Positions 42,712 through 55,450 of a stretch of DNA of 64,000 nt are shown in pieces. Source of the stretch: Lamprobacter modestohalophilus (lineage in GTDB: Bacteria > Pseudomonadota > Gammaproteobacteria > Chromatiales > Chromatiaceae); assembly GCF_016583905.1 (NCBI RefSeq), contig NZ_NRRY01000003.1, positions 248,001 through 312,000 on the forward strand. Direction: 5' to 3'. The notes below the pieces were generated by a model. That model worked only from the letters and a program-made list of their open reading frames with translations, was not told the origin of the DNA and did not search any database. How positions within the stretch are numbered: the stretch's first letter is position 1; each line of letters begins with the position of its first letter. The translations under genes were made by a program, and so were the position numbers.

Positions 42712-45059
42712 CAGGCTGCGTCGGCGGCCATCGCTCGGAACAGACGCCGCTTCTCGCGCATGCCCCACCAACGCAGCGCCAAGATCACGCTGACGAACAG
42801 GGCCAACATGGCGCCGATCCAACTCGCTGAGAGCGCCGGGTTGCGGGCAAAGATCGCGGCCTGATAGAAGACCGTCGCCGCGATGTAGGCGATGCCCGTG
42901 GTCCAGCCGGCGACAAACAGGGTCCAGCCGAGGTTGGTCTCGCGGTAGACCGCAGCCAGTGCGGCCGTGCAGGGGAAGTACAGCAGGATGAACAGCAGAT
43001 AGGCGAAGGCCCCTGCGGCACCATCGAAGCGCGACTGCATGGCGCCGAAGATGCCTGTGGAGACGGCCTGCTCCTCCGCGGCCAGCGCTGGATCGCCCAG
43101 ATCACCGACGGCGAGCCCAAGCGGATCACCCCAGCTGCCGATTGCATCGCTCAGATTAGCGGGGATGGTCGCCAGCGAAGCGCTGATACCGCTCCAGAGG
43201 TCGAAGGGTTCGACCGGGGCCTCGGCCTCACCGGCGGCAGCGGCGTCGGCTTGTGCCATCGCGGTGTACATCGAGTCCAGGGTGCCAACCACCGCCTCCT
43301 TCGCCAGCACGCCGGTGAAGATACCAACGGTCGCCGGCCAGTTCTCGGCGTCGAGCCCCATGGGCGCGAAGGCCGGCGCAATACCACGCCCGACCTCGCT
43401 GAGCACCGATTGATCGCTGTCTTCGTTGCCGAAGCTGCCATCGGTGCCGAGCGCGTTGAGGAAGTTCAACACCAGGACCATCGGCACGATGATCTTGCCA
43501 GCACGGAAGACGAAACTGTTGGTGCGCTCCCAGGTGCGCAGGCTAACACCCTTAATTGTTGGCAGGTGATAGGGAGGCAGCTCCATGACGAAGGGCGTGG
43601 TCTGGCCTTGCAACAAGGTGTTCTTCATGATCAGCCCGGTCAGCACGGCGATGGCGATGCCGATCAGATAGAGCCCGAAGACCACGTTTTGGCCGCCGAT
43701 CGGGAAGAACGCGGCCGCGAACAGGGCGTAGACCGGCAGCCGGGCGCCGCAGGACATGAACGGGGCCATGACGATGGTCATGATGCGATCACGCTGTTGC
43801 TCGAGGGTGCGGGTGGCCATGATCGCCGGCACATTGCAGCCGAAGCCGACGATCAGCGGCACGAAGGATTTGCCGGGCAACCCGACCGCGCGCATCGCGC
43901 GATCCATGACAAAGGCCGCGCGTGCCATGTAGCCGCTGTCCTCGAGCATCGAGAGGAACAGATAGAGCGCCGCGATCACCGGGATGAAGGTGGCGACCAC
44001 TTGGATGCCGCCGCCGACGCCGTTGGCGAGGACCACAATCAGCCACTCCGGTGCGCCGATGGCTGCCAGCCCCTCGGCAACGCCATCCACGAACAGAGTG
44101 CCAGCGAGGCCGTCGAAGAAGTCGATGAAGGCACCACCGATGTTGATGGTGAACATGAACATCAGATACATCGCGGCGAGGAAGATCGGAATCCCCAGCG
44201 CACGATTGAGCATGACCCGATCGATGCGATCGGAGAGACTGCGCGAGACCTGCGCCTTGCGCTTCACCGCCGCGCTGCTGACGCGGTGGGCGAAGCCGTA
44301 GCGGCCGTCGGCGAGCAGGATGTCGACATCGTCTGGTAGCGCCTCACGCAGGGCATCCAGCTCCGCCGCGTTGACGCAATCGGCGCCGATCGCCAGCGCA
44401 AGATCGTCAGCTTCGAGCAGTCGCGAGGCGAGCCACCGGGGATCAGCGCCAGCCGCCTGCGCGGCGCTCTCGAGCTTGGGCCGCAGTGCGGTGATGGCTT
44501 GCTCGAGTGCGCCGTCGTAGCGCAGTTCGGCGCCAGACAGCGGCTTCTCCACCACGGCCTTGGCCAGTGCCTGCTTTAAGGCCTTGATGCCCTCGCGCTT
44601 GACCGCAACCACCGGCACAACCGGGCAGCCAAGCTGCTCGGCAAGACGCTCGACGTCGATACGCAGGCCGGCCGCCTCGGCGGCATCCATCATGTTGAGC
44701 GCCACCAGCATCGGCCGGCGCATCTCCAACAGCTGTGATGTCAGGTAGAGATTGCGCTCCAGATTGGAGGCATCGACGATGTTGAGGATCAGGTCGGCCT
44801 CGCCGCTATGCACATAGTCGCGGGCGATCTTCTCGTCCAACGAGACGTCTTCGCTGGTCACATCCAGTGCATAGGTGCCCGGTAGGTCGACCAGCTCAAA
44901 GGCCGCATCCTCGAGCTGATAGCGGCCGATCTTGCGCTCGACTGTCACCCCGGGCCAGTTGCCGACCCGTTGCTTGGCGCCGGTGAGCGCATTGAAGAGG
45001 GTGGTCTTGCCGCAGTTGGGGTTGCCAACCACGCCGATCCGATACGGCTCGCTCATCAT
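42711..45059 (-). CDS. feoB: FeoB ferrous-iron transporter
   Basis: 782 residues. The N-terminal G domain has G1 GNPNCGKT (residues 12-19), G3 DLPG and G4 NMMD. It is followed by the GDI helical part and the permease with the two Gate motifs (FVPLIVGFGCNVPAI, and FLLYFPCTAALAAVYRE-like at the end). An extended loop with LATIPANLSDAIGSWGDPLG lies before the last helices, as in gammaproteobacterial FeoB. It imports Fe2+ across the inner membrane. It overlaps feoA by four bases. Confidence 0.97.
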   Translation of the reverse strand: MMSEPYRIGVVGNPNCGKTTLFNALTGAKQRVGNWPGVTVERKIGRYQLEDAAFELVDLPGTYALDVTSEDVSLDEKIARDYVHSGEADLILNIVDASNLERNLYLTSQLLEMRRPMLVALNMMDAAEAAGLRIDVERLAEQLGCPVVPVVAVKREGIKALKQALAKAVVEKPLSGAELRYDGALEQAITALRPKLESAAQAAGADPRWLASRLLEADDLALAIGADCVNAAELDALREALPDDVDILLADGRYGFAHRVSSAAVKRKAQVSRSLSDRIDRVMLNRALGIPIFLAAMYLMFMFTINIGGAFIDFFDGLAGTLFVDGVAEGLAAIGAPEWLIVVLANGVGGGIQVVATFIPVIAALYLFLSMLEDSGYMARAAFVMDRAMRAVGLPGKSFVPLIVGFGCNVPAIMATRTLEQQRDRIMTIVMAPFMSCGARLPVYALFAAAFFPIGGQNVVFGLYLIGIAIAVLTGLIMKNTLLQGQTTPFVMELPPYHLPTIKGVSLRTWERTNSFVFRAGKIIVPMVLVLNFLNALGTDGSFGNEDSDQSVLSEVGRGIAPAFAPMGLDAENWPATVGIFTGVLAKEAVVGTLDSMYTAMAQADAAAAGEAEAPVEPFDLWSGISASLATIPANLSDAIGSWGDPLGLAVGDLGDPALAAEEQAVSTGIFGAMQSRFDGAAGAFAYLLFILLYFPCTAALAAVYRETNLGWTLFVAGWTTGIAYIAATVFYQAAIFARNPALSASWIGAMLALFVSVILALRWWGMREKRRLFRAMAADAA

Positions 45060-45283
45060 CGTAGCTCCACTTGAACAGTCTCGGCCTCACCGCGGCGCAA
45101 GCTGAGCTTGAAGCCACGCAACTTGATCTCGACCGGATCACCCATGGGCGCGACCCGGGTAATACTGAATTCAGTGCCTGGGGTCAGGCCCATCGACAGG
45201 AGCTTCTTACGGTACGGGCGGCCACCTTCGGCGAAACCGGCAACGATGCCGGTCTCACCCACGGCCATGTCTTTCAGGGTCAT
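45056..45283 (-). CDS. feoA: FeoA protein
   Basis: 75-residue SH3-like protein (MTLKDMAVGETGIVAGFAEG; GLTPGTEFSITRVAPMGDPV; LSLRRGEAETVQVEL). It interacts with FeoB. It overlaps feoB (start 45059) by four bases. Confidence 0.95.
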   Translation of the reverse strand: MTLKDMAVGETGIVAGFAEGGRPYRKKLLSMGLTPGTEFSITRVAPMGDPVEIKLRGFKLSLRRGEAETVQVELR

Positions 45284-45366
45284 TGTGTTGCGCTCCTGAG
45301 TGCTGCCCCGCGTGGCGGAGTGAATCGGGGTTGGGAGGAAAATGGGGTTACGGCTTAGGAACCGCT

Positions 45367-45609
45367 TCAGGCCGGGGCGACGATGATCTTGGTCGCCATG
45401 CCGCCACCGAGTGCGATCCGCGCCTGATCGCGCAAGACCACCAGGCCGCCACCCTGGCGCTGCAGTACGCAGAGCTCACTGCCGATATTCAGCCCCAGGT
45501 CCGTCAGCCGACGGTCGAGCCCTCGGCCCGCTCGCAGGCCGACGACCCGCACGCGCTGACCTTCATCGGCCATTGCAAGGGCGAAGGAGGCCGGTCGTTG
45601 GTCTTTCAT
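45367..45609 (-). CDS. feoA: Second FeoA-domain protein
   Basis: 80 residues (MKDQRPASFALAMADEGQRV; RRLTDLGLNIGSELCVLQRQ; ALGGGMATKIIV). It is a distinct, more divergent SH3-like FeoA. The feoA-feoA-feoB-feoC order with an 84-bp gap makes one operon behind the promoter at 45657-45685. Confidence 0.9.
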   Translation of the reverse strand: MKDQRPASFALAMADEGQRVRVVGLRAGRGLDRRLTDLGLNIGSELCVLQRQGGGLVVLRDQARIALGGGMATKIIVAPA

Positions 45610-45656
45610 CTCGGCAAGTCCGGTGGGGCGCTTTGGTCAGTGACATGGTGATCGAT

Positions 45657-45685
45657 ACTATAGTGCAAACGCGAACGAATCGCAA
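45657..45685 (-). promoter_or_regulatory. feo promoter with Fur-like box in the spacer
   Basis: On the minus strand, TTGCGA (45685-45680), a 17-bp spacer and TATAGT (45662-45657) form a good sigma-70 promoter. The spacer overlaps TGCGATTCGTTCGCG (45684-45670), which matches the perfect box at 28198 in 11 of 15 positions. Fur binding here would repress feo under iron sufficiency. Confidence 0.65.
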
Positions 45686-45756
45686 TAGTAATGTCTGCTC
45701 TGGACCTTGCTCCTGCTCGGAGGGCACCTCGCTCGATACCCAAGCAGCTCTTGGCA

Positions 45757-46104
45757 TCAAAAACCAGATCGATGGCGCACTGGGGCGCCAAAAAAGACGA
45801 GGACGCTGAGGTCCTCCTCGATATCGAAGAAGGCGTGATCACAGGCGGTGCGCACGTACATCATGGTGCCTTTTTCGACATGATGATCCTCGTCTTCGAC
45901 CCTTAGCCGAGCGCGTCCTTCGAGCACCAGGTAGAGCTCGTCTTCTTCATGCGCACTCTGCATCTCCTTGGAGCCAGCCGGGATGTGGTAGAGCGAGCAG
46001 CTCAATGAGGGCGTTCGCAGTAGCTCCTTGAACCGGGTGGCGTTCGCGTCTTGCTGAGACATCAGTTCGGGCAGTTGGAAGACTAACCAGTTGGGATTGC
46101 TCAT
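45757..46104 (-). CDS. Small cupin-domain protein
   Basis: 115 residues from ATG 46104 (MSNPNWLVFQLPELMSQQDA). It has a single cupin fold: LYHIPAGSKEMQSAHEEDEL ... VLEGRARL, then the second motif GTMMYVRTACDHAFFDIEED. The metal ligands H-x4-E-type are present. It is transcribed divergently from the Fur-controlled gene at 46271, so it may share the Fur site. The substrate is unknown. Confidence 0.75.
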   Translation of the reverse strand: MSNPNWLVFQLPELMSQQDANATRFKELLRTPSLSCSLYHIPAGSKEMQSAHEEDELYLVLEGRARLRVEDEDHHVEKGTMMYVRTACDHAFFDIEEDLSVLVFFGAPVRHRSGF

Positions 46105-46163
46105 CGGTGGTGGGCCTCTGGGTTGGCGATCTAACGACACACAAATTACAGGGATTAAAAAGC

Positions 46164-46205
46164 GATGCGAATGATTTGCATCAGCTATCGATCTGAGAAT
46201 ACAAT
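46164..46205 (+). promoter_or_regulatory. Fur box and promoter for the PGRxRxR protein
   Basis: GATGCGAATGATTTGCATC (46164-46182) is a near-perfect 19-bp palindrome of the Fur type. TTGCAT (46176-46181) and TACAAT (46200-46205), 18 bp apart, serve as promoter, so the Fur box covers the -35. The downstream gene starts at 46271; the divergent cupin gene starts 60 bp to the left. Confidence 0.75.
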
Positions 46206-46270
46206 GCGAACCGTTCCCGTTGCGAATCTTCCTTGCAAGCTAACCCTTAGATGTTGGAGTCCCTGCCAAG

Positions 46271-46624
46271 ATGAGCCAGTACATCCATCACGTTCCCGGT
46301 CGTATTCGTGTCCGTTCGAAGGCGTTTCAGTGTCATGGCGAGCGTGCGCAGCAGGCGCAGATCCGGTTGCTGGCCATGGACGGTGTTCGCGATGTTAAGA
46401 TCAATCCGCGGGCCTCGAGCATCCTGGTCCAGTATGATCCGGAGTGCCTATCGCGGGTCGAGCTGTTTGCCGCGCTTGAAGAACTTGGCTGCATGGCCCC
46501 CGCGCGCCGGGATCAGGGTCATTTCAGCTCCCCCGGCGAGACCTTTGGTAAGGCGTTGGTGGGTGCGGCCGTACAGAAGGTGCTCGAGCACTCGGCGCGC
46601 TCGCTGGTGGGGGCCTTCGTATGA
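46271..46624 (+). CDS. HMA-like protein with N-terminal PGRxRxR motif
   Basis: 117 residues (MSQYIHHVPGRIRVRSKAFQ). It has a ferredoxin-like HMA fold (VRDVKINPRASSILVQYDPE) without the CxxC metal site, then a Gly/Ala-rich amphipathic C-terminus (GKALVGAAVQKVLEHSARSL). The VPGRIRVR start is the same as in the FezB-like ATPase (VPGRLRLR). Such stand-alone proteins are found in ferrosome gene clusters, as I recall. It is under a strong Fur box and close to feo. A role in ferrosome targeting or assembly is inferred. Confidence 0.7.
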   Translation: MSQYIHHVPGRIRVRSKAFQCHGERAQQAQIRLLAMDGVRDVKINPRASSILVQYDPECLSRVELFAALEELGCMAPARRDQGHFSSPGETFGKALVGAAVQKVLEHSARSLVGAFV

Positions 46625-46637
46625 TACTGGTGGAACT

Positions 46638-47585
46638 ATGCCCAACCCCGATCAGCACGACAATCCAGCGGAGACGTCAGCCGATCCGCAGACCGTTTGG
46701 CAGGCCGACGAGATCGACAAGGTCAGCACGCTGTCATGCCGCACTGTTGCCGCCATTCGTGCCGTAGACGCAGAAGATGCGACGGTTCCCTACGAGGAGC
46801 CACTGGCTGCCTGGCTTGCTGGTGACGACTGGCTCGGGCGTATCCGCCAGATCAAGCAGGCGAGCGATCAGTATCACAAGGGACTCATCAACGATGTCTC
46901 TTTGCGCTGCATCGCGATTGACGCCGCCGTGCTAGACGCCTGTCACGGCAGCGCTGGCATCAAACAGGTCGTACTCCTCGGCGCCGGCATGGACACGCGG
47001 CCCTACCGCCTCGAGTTCCCCGATGTCGCTTGGTTCGAGGTTGACGTGCCGGCCATGTCTGACCTCAAACGGCGGCTGATCGAGCAGGTTCCCGAGCCTC
47101 TTCGGCCGTGCACCCTGCTGCGCACAAGGCGCCTCGAACGCGTGCCCCTAGACTTGGCAACGTCGCTGGACGAGCTGCTGCCGCTGTTGATCGCACGTGG
47201 CTTCGACGCGCATGCCCCGGCGCTCTGCGTCATGGAGGGCTTGGTGTATTACCTCTCCAGCGACGAGAACCGCGAGCTGTTCCGCCAGCTGCCGGCGTCG
47301 CCGGGCTCACAGGCATTGGTGACCTGTATCCCGGCCGCGCTGAAGACCATGGTCAACGACCCCGCCGTGCAGGAGAAGATGCCGCACTATCGGATGATCG
47401 CGCCGGCATGGAAGACGGATTTGGACGAGTTCCGGGGAACGGTCGGCAGCCGGTGGACCATCACTCAGGAGGTCAATCTCTTCGACTACGCAGAGCGCAG
47501 CGGCAGGCTATTAGCCGTGGACAAGGGGATTGAGCTTGATCACCGTGATGTGGCCGAGCGTTATCTCGTGATGAACGCCACCTGA
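46638..47585 (+). CDS. Class I SAM methyltransferase, PPM/leucine-carboxyl methyltransferase type
   Basis: 315 residues from ATG 46638. KQASDQYHKGLINDVSLRCI (family N-terminal motif), VVLLGAGMDTRPYRLEF (SAM site) and FEVDVPAM are typical of the LCMT/PPM2 family, and the motif VMEGLVYYL is present. It methylates carboxyl groups of an unknown substrate. It starts 13 bp after the PGRxRxR gene and could be co-transcribed with it. Confidence 0.85.
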   Translation: MPNPDQHDNPAETSADPQTVWQADEIDKVSTLSCRTVAAIRAVDAEDATVPYEEPLAAWLAGDDWLGRIRQIKQASDQYHKGLINDVSLRCIAIDAAVLDACHGSAGIKQVVLLGAGMDTRPYRLEFPDVAWFEVDVPAMSDLKRRLIEQVPEPLRPCTLLRTRRLERVPLDLATSLDELLPLLIARGFDAHAPALCVMEGLVYYLSSDENRELFRQLPASPGSQALVTCIPAALKTMVNDPAVQEKMPHYRMIAPAWKTDLDEFRGTVGSRWTITQEVNLFDYAERSGRLLAVDKGIELDHRDVAERYLVMNAT

Positions 47586-47682
47586 GCCGAGCGGGCTGAT
47601 GGTCTAGACTTTGGAATCAGGATTGACTCATGTCGGCCCATGCTGTCAGTTCGCAGCAACGGGCGCGATTCCGGAGACGCCG

Positions 47683-48156
47683 ATGATGGGGTTTGGTCAG
47701 AAACAAGCACTCGCGCTCGCGGAGCCCGCCGGTCGCTATGACGCTAGCGACAGCCCGGGCGCATCACCGGGCCAGCGCCGGGACCAGCGCCGGCATCAGC
47801 GCCTCAGCTACCGCGATCCGGTCCAGGCGCGGCTGATCGGTCTGCCCGGCGCGATGGGCGCGACGCAGCTATGGGCGCTGCTCGCGCATGACCTCAGCGA
47901 AACGGGTTCGATGCTGTCCTCGCCGGAGCTGTTTCCGGTGCATTCTCGCCTGCTGCTCGTGATCAGCCCGGCCGAAGTGAGTGAGCCGATTCGCGTCGTT
48001 GGGCGGGTCATTTGGGTGGCCCGCGAAGACCTTCAGGAACGCTATCAGTTGGGTGTCCACTTCGAGGAAGCGAGCGATCTGGCACGGGTGCGGCTGCAAC
48101 AGTTGGTGGCTAAGCGTGCTCGGTCAGCAGCTGGCGCTAGATCGGATCGAGACTGA
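47683..48156 (+). CDS. PilZ-domain protein
   Basis: 157 residues. ATG 47683 has GGAG seven bases upstream. The N-terminal QRRHQRLSYRDPV holds the RxxxR c-di-GMP motif, and DLSETG corresponds to the (D/N)xSxxG motif. It continues to the PilZ barrel (VVGRVIWVAR ... YQLGVHF). It is a probable c-di-GMP effector, possibly of surface or motility functions. Confidence 0.85.
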   Translation: MMGFGQKQALALAEPAGRYDASDSPGASPGQRRDQRRHQRLSYRDPVQARLIGLPGAMGATQLWALLAHDLSETGSMLSSPELFPVHSRLLLVISPAEVSEPIRVVGRVIWVAREDLQERYQLGVHFEEASDLARVRLQQLVAKRARSAAGARSDRD

Positions 48157-48240
48157 GATCAATCGAGATGATCATTCGAGATGTTGCTGCGTTGAGCGCG
48201 TATCATCGGGCCACACCCGATCTCGCTCTCAGGCCAGGCC

Positions 48241-49499
48241 TTGAAGTTTATCCACAGCGCTGATGTTCACCTTGATAGTCCGCTGCGCGGTCTCGAGCGC
48301 TATGAAGGCGCGCCGGTCGACGAGATCCGCGGCGCCTCGCGTCGGGCGTTCCAGAACCTGATCCAGTTTGCAATCGACGAGGAGGTGGCCTTCGTCCTCC
48401 TCGCCGGCGACCTGTTCGATGGCGACTGGCGGGATTACAACACCGGCCTGTTCTTCATTCGGCAGATCGCCCGCCTGCACGACGCCGGTATTCGAGCGTT
48501 TTTTGCGGCGGGGAATCATGACGCGGCGAGCCAGATGACAAAGACGCTCCGACCGCCGCCGAATCTACACTTGTTCGCGACTCGGGCCGCAGAAAGCGTC
48601 CTGCTCGAGGACCTTGGCGTGCTGATCCACGGACAAGGATTCGCCTCCCGCGCCGTGACCGAAGACCTGTCGGCCGGATACCCACTCGCTGACCCGGCCC
48701 TGTTCAACATCGGCCTGCTACATACCGCGTTGGACGGCCGATCTGGGCACGAGACCTATGCGCCCTGCACGCTGGATGGGCTGCGTTCGCGCGGCTACCA
48801 ATACTGGGCGCTTGGCCATGTGCATCGTCGGGAGGTCGTCGCCGAGGACCCTTGGGTGGTCTTCCCGGGCAATCTACAAGGCCGCCATGCGCGCGAGACC
48901 GGGGCCAAAGGCTGCTCGCTGGTGCGGGTCGAGGCTGGACAGGTTGCGTCCGTCGAGCACCGTGCGCTGGACGTGGTGCGCTGGTCGCTGTGTGAGCTGG
49001 ATGTCAGTGAGGCACAGACGCTGGACGAGGTCTATGACCTGGTGATGCCGGCGCTCGCCGATGCGCTCCATGCGGCCGAGGGTCGCCTGGTCGCGGCACG
49101 GGTGCGGCTGCATGGGGCCTGCTGCATCCACCGGCGGCTGCGCGCAGAACGCGAGCGGGTGACCAATGAGTGCCGTTCGCTCGCGCAGACGATCGGTTCT
49201 GGCGCCATCTGGATCGAGAGGCTGCTGCTGGAGACGCGACCATCGGTGTCGGAGGCGTCCGCGCTGGCTCGTGATGATGCGTTCAGCGGTCTACTGCGAT
49301 CGATTCGTGACCTGGATCTGGACTCGGATCGCCTAGCGATGCTGGCGGCGGATTTCGCGGACCTGAGCACGAAGCTTCCCGTCGATCTGCGCTCAGGGCC
49401 TGACCCTATCGATCCATCAGAGCCCGAGCAGATTCGTGCCCGCTTAGAAGACGCCAAGGCCCTGTTGTTGGAGCGGCTGTTGCGCGAGGGGCATCATCG

Positions 49500-49503
<4 letters not shown>
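48241..49503 (+). CDS. SbcD/Mre11-like DNA repair exonuclease
   Basis: 420 residues from TTG 48241 (MKFIHSADVHLDSPLRGLER). Metallophosphoesterase motifs: ADVHLDSPL, LLAGDLFDGD, FFAAGNHD, and ALGHVHRR. It is the YhaO/SbcD-type partner of the following YhaN/SbcC-like ATPase. The GTG of that gene overlaps its stop (GTGA), so they form a coupled pair. Confidence 0.92.
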
Positions 49504-53033
<3,530 letters not shown>

Positions 53034-53075
53034 GCGGCGTAGGCGATTGCTGTCCGAGCTTTTCCGGCAATCGAC

Positions 53076-53720
53076 TTAACTCTGGCTAGCACTCGTGGTT
53101 GGCCGATAGAATAGGTGGCGGCCGATCTGGGCGGTGCGTTGGAACGATCGTGACCATTTCGGGGAGACGTAGGTCGCGTGGTAAAACAGCGCGCCGTCGG
53201 TTGGGTCTGATACCTGTTCTGCCAAGACGCGTCGACCCAGGTCTAGCGATTTCCGCCAAGCCTTCATTTCCGTCGGCTGGTCCGACTTACCGTCACACCA
53301 CCAGGAGAACTGGCAGCGATTGCGTTTCTGGCCACCTTGCTTCACGACCTCGCACACCGAATGCGGGAAGGACTTGGACGCGACCCGGTTCAGGGTCACC
53401 TGAGCAACCGCGAGCTGACCGGACAGCGGTTCTGACCGGGCCTCGTGATAGATGTTGAGCGCTAGACAATGGAGGTCTTCATCAATAGGGATTGAAGCTT
53501 GAGCGGCCCGAGCCGTCGGTGCCTCAGGAGGAAGCGCAGATGCAATCGGCACTGCGGACGTCGTCTTGGTGACGGCAAGTGCTGGAGAAATTGGGGTGAT
53601 AGGCTCAAGCTCTAGCTTGGCTGGGTAGAGCCGCGGCGTTTCGCGCGGTTCTGGTACCGAAGACAAGAGCAGTGGGGGGAAAAGAGTGGCCACAAACGCA
53701 GTCATGGAGAGGGTTCGCAT
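53076..53720 (-). CDS. SleB-type cell-wall hydrolase
   Basis: 214 residues. A signal peptide (MRTLSMTAFVATLFPPLLLS) and a Pro/Ala-rich spacer are followed by the Hydrolase_2 domain: LALNIYHEARSEPLSGQLAV with the catalytic Glu, QVTLNRVASKSFP, CQFSWWCDGKSD and a Cys pair. The enzyme is a probable lytic transglycosylase/amidase acting on peptidoglycan. It is monocistronic. Confidence 0.87.
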   Translation of the reverse strand: MRTLSMTAFVATLFPPLLLSSVPEPRETPRLYPAKLELEPITPISPALAVTKTTSAVPIASALPPEAPTARAAQASIPIDEDLHCLALNIYHEARSEPLSGQLAVAQVTLNRVASKSFPHSVCEVVKQGGQKRNRCQFSWWCDGKSDQPTEMKAWRKSLDLGRRVLAEQVSDPTDGALFYHATYVSPKWSRSFQRTAQIGRHLFYRPTTSASQS

Positions 53721-54000
53721 AAGCTAAGACCTAGTTATTCTTGATCATCTGGCGACATTAGAGCCTTATGATATTCGAATTCCCCGCATAAGGGAAATCC
53801 CTAAGGTCCAGCCGCGTCTCCTCGCGGCCTTGCGCACAGCAAAGAATAAGGTTAGATCGTCCAACGAGCGTCTGAACTGAACCGGACGCTCGCATCCCTG
53901 CAGAAGTTTAGGGTATGCTAATAAAGTTTTTGTCAAGCTGTACCCACACTGAAAAAGGCGCTAGCCATCGGCTTGGCGTGAAAGCTAGGAGAGATTCGTT

Positions 54001-55386
54001 GTGAGCCCTGTCAAATCGAAGCGTCAAGACGGCCAGACCGTCTCACTTGTCGTTCTTTTCATGCTAGCGGTCATCATTGCCGTTGGTGTTTTCCTGCGCG
54101 GGCAGGCCTTTCTAGCGACCGAGGTCGTCGAGCCGCTACAGGCTGGCTCAGCGGATGCCTACGCCTTGGCGCAAACGCTGAGTAGCCAAGGCGCTTATAA
54201 GGTCTTGACAGCACCGATCGAGGCCGGTTCGGACGCGGACTCAGCACAGACATTCGGCAGTCTCGGTTATCCGTTGTTCCTGTCGCTGTTTGCGACCCCG
54301 GAGGCGGGCGCGAGCAGCATCAATGCCGCTGTCATCGCGCAGCTCGTGCTCGGTGCCTTGGCGATCCTCTTGGTGTTCATGTTGACCAGCCGGCTGATGG
54401 ACCCGCAATGGGCGCTGACCGTCGCCTTCCTGACTGCGGTGAGTCCGTCGCTGGTCAACATCAGCCTCTATCTGGTCAGCGCCACACTGTTGATGATCGC
54501 AATGCTCCTGTACCTCGTGACAGCGGCGAAGATCAGCGACCGCTGGGCGATCATCCGCAGCTTCATCGCGGCCGCTTTGCTTGGCATCGTGGCCTGGGTC
54601 GACCCGACCTACGAGTTCCTGATCCTGCCTTGGCTGGTGGTCTTGTTTATGTCCAGCAAGGGCGTCTCGAAGCTGTTCACGCCGGTTGCCGCCATCCTCG
54701 GCTTCACGTTGGTGTTTGGTCCCTTTATGGCGCGCAATCAAGAGGCTATCGAAATTCCGATCGCCACAGCGCCTATCGCGGCCAGCATTCAGCAGGGCCT
54801 GCCGCCCGCCCAAACGAGTGATGCAGCCGTGCAGGCGGGGGAGACGACGAGTCCCGCCGCTGCGATCGGCCAACTTGGCGGCAGCTTCATCGACGACCCG
54901 CGTGGCTTCTTGAAGTGGTACTTCGTCGAAAAGCCGAAAGTGCTCTGGTCCCTGGGCGAGCCTGCCGGCGTTGAGCAGACCTTTGTCTATCCGGTCGCGG
55001 CGACGCCCTATACAGAGAACCCCATCTTCCTCACCAGCGAGGAATTCATGCAACTGCTGTATGGTCCTGTAGCGTTGATCGGGGTGCTGGGCGCGATTCT
55101 CGTCTGGCTGCCGATCGCCGGCCGCCGGCTAACACCGAAACAGCGCATCGGCCTGCGCAGCGTGAGCTTAGTCCTGATCTACGCCACCCTCGCCAAGGTC
55201 TTTGGGACCGCGGCCCCGCAATACGCGACACCACTGATGCCGCTGCTGTTCGTGATGGCGTTAACGCCGCTGTACCTCATCACCGCGCCTCGGCTTGAGG
55301 CTGCGCCGAAGAAGGAGTCGAAATCGAAGGCGAAAGCCAACGAGGCTAAGGAAGAGGCCGGCGAGGCGCAGCCTGAAGCCGCCTAG
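54001..55386 (+). CDS. Multi-pass membrane protein, glycosyltransferase-39/ArnT-like
   Basis: 461 residues from GTG 54001, with AGGAGA upstream. About ten membrane helices: a first hydrophobic helix (SLVVLFMLAVIIAVGVFLRG), then a first periplasmic loop with aligned acidic residues (SADAYALAQTLSSQG) typical of dolichyl-phosphate-mannose-type glycosyltransferases. The last ~30 residues are Lys/Glu/Ala-rich (low complexity). It could glycosylate the type IV pilin that follows, but this is only positional inference. Confidence 0.6.
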   Translation: MSPVKSKRQDGQTVSLVVLFMLAVIIAVGVFLRGQAFLATEVVEPLQAGSADAYALAQTLSSQGAYKVLTAPIEAGSDADSAQTFGSLGYPLFLSLFATPEAGASSINAAVIAQLVLGALAILLVFMLTSRLMDPQWALTVAFLTAVSPSLVNISLYLVSATLLMIAMLLYLVTAAKISDRWAIIRSFIAAALLGIVAWVDPTYEFLILPWLVVLFMSSKGVSKLFTPVAAILGFTLVFGPFMARNQEAIEIPIATAPIAASIQQGLPPAQTSDAAVQAGETTSPAAAIGQLGGSFIDDPRGFLKWYFVEKPKVLWSLGEPAGVEQTFVYPVAATPYTENPIFLTSEEFMQLLYGPVALIGVLGAILVWLPIAGRRLTPKQRIGLRSVSLVLIYATLAKVFGTAAPQYATPLMPLLFVMALTPLYLITAPRLEAAPKKESKSKAKANEAKEEAGEAQPEAA

Positions 55387-55411
55387 GCTTCTCGAGGCCG
55401 CATGACGAGTT

Positions 55412-55450
55412 AAGGTCGGGTCGCGAAAGGAATCGCGCGGCCTTGCTTTT
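55412..55450 (+). terminator. Possible terminator after the membrane GT-like gene
   Basis: AAGG...TCGCG-AAAGGAAT-CGCG...CCTT imperfect stem followed by TGCTTTT. It is of modest quality. Confidence 0.4.

Noticed and set aside
43251-44339. Long plus-strand frame (362 codons) opposite feoB
   Set aside because: It is fully antisense to an unmistakable FeoB, is rich in His/Asp/Glu/Arg as expected for a shadow frame, and matches no family.
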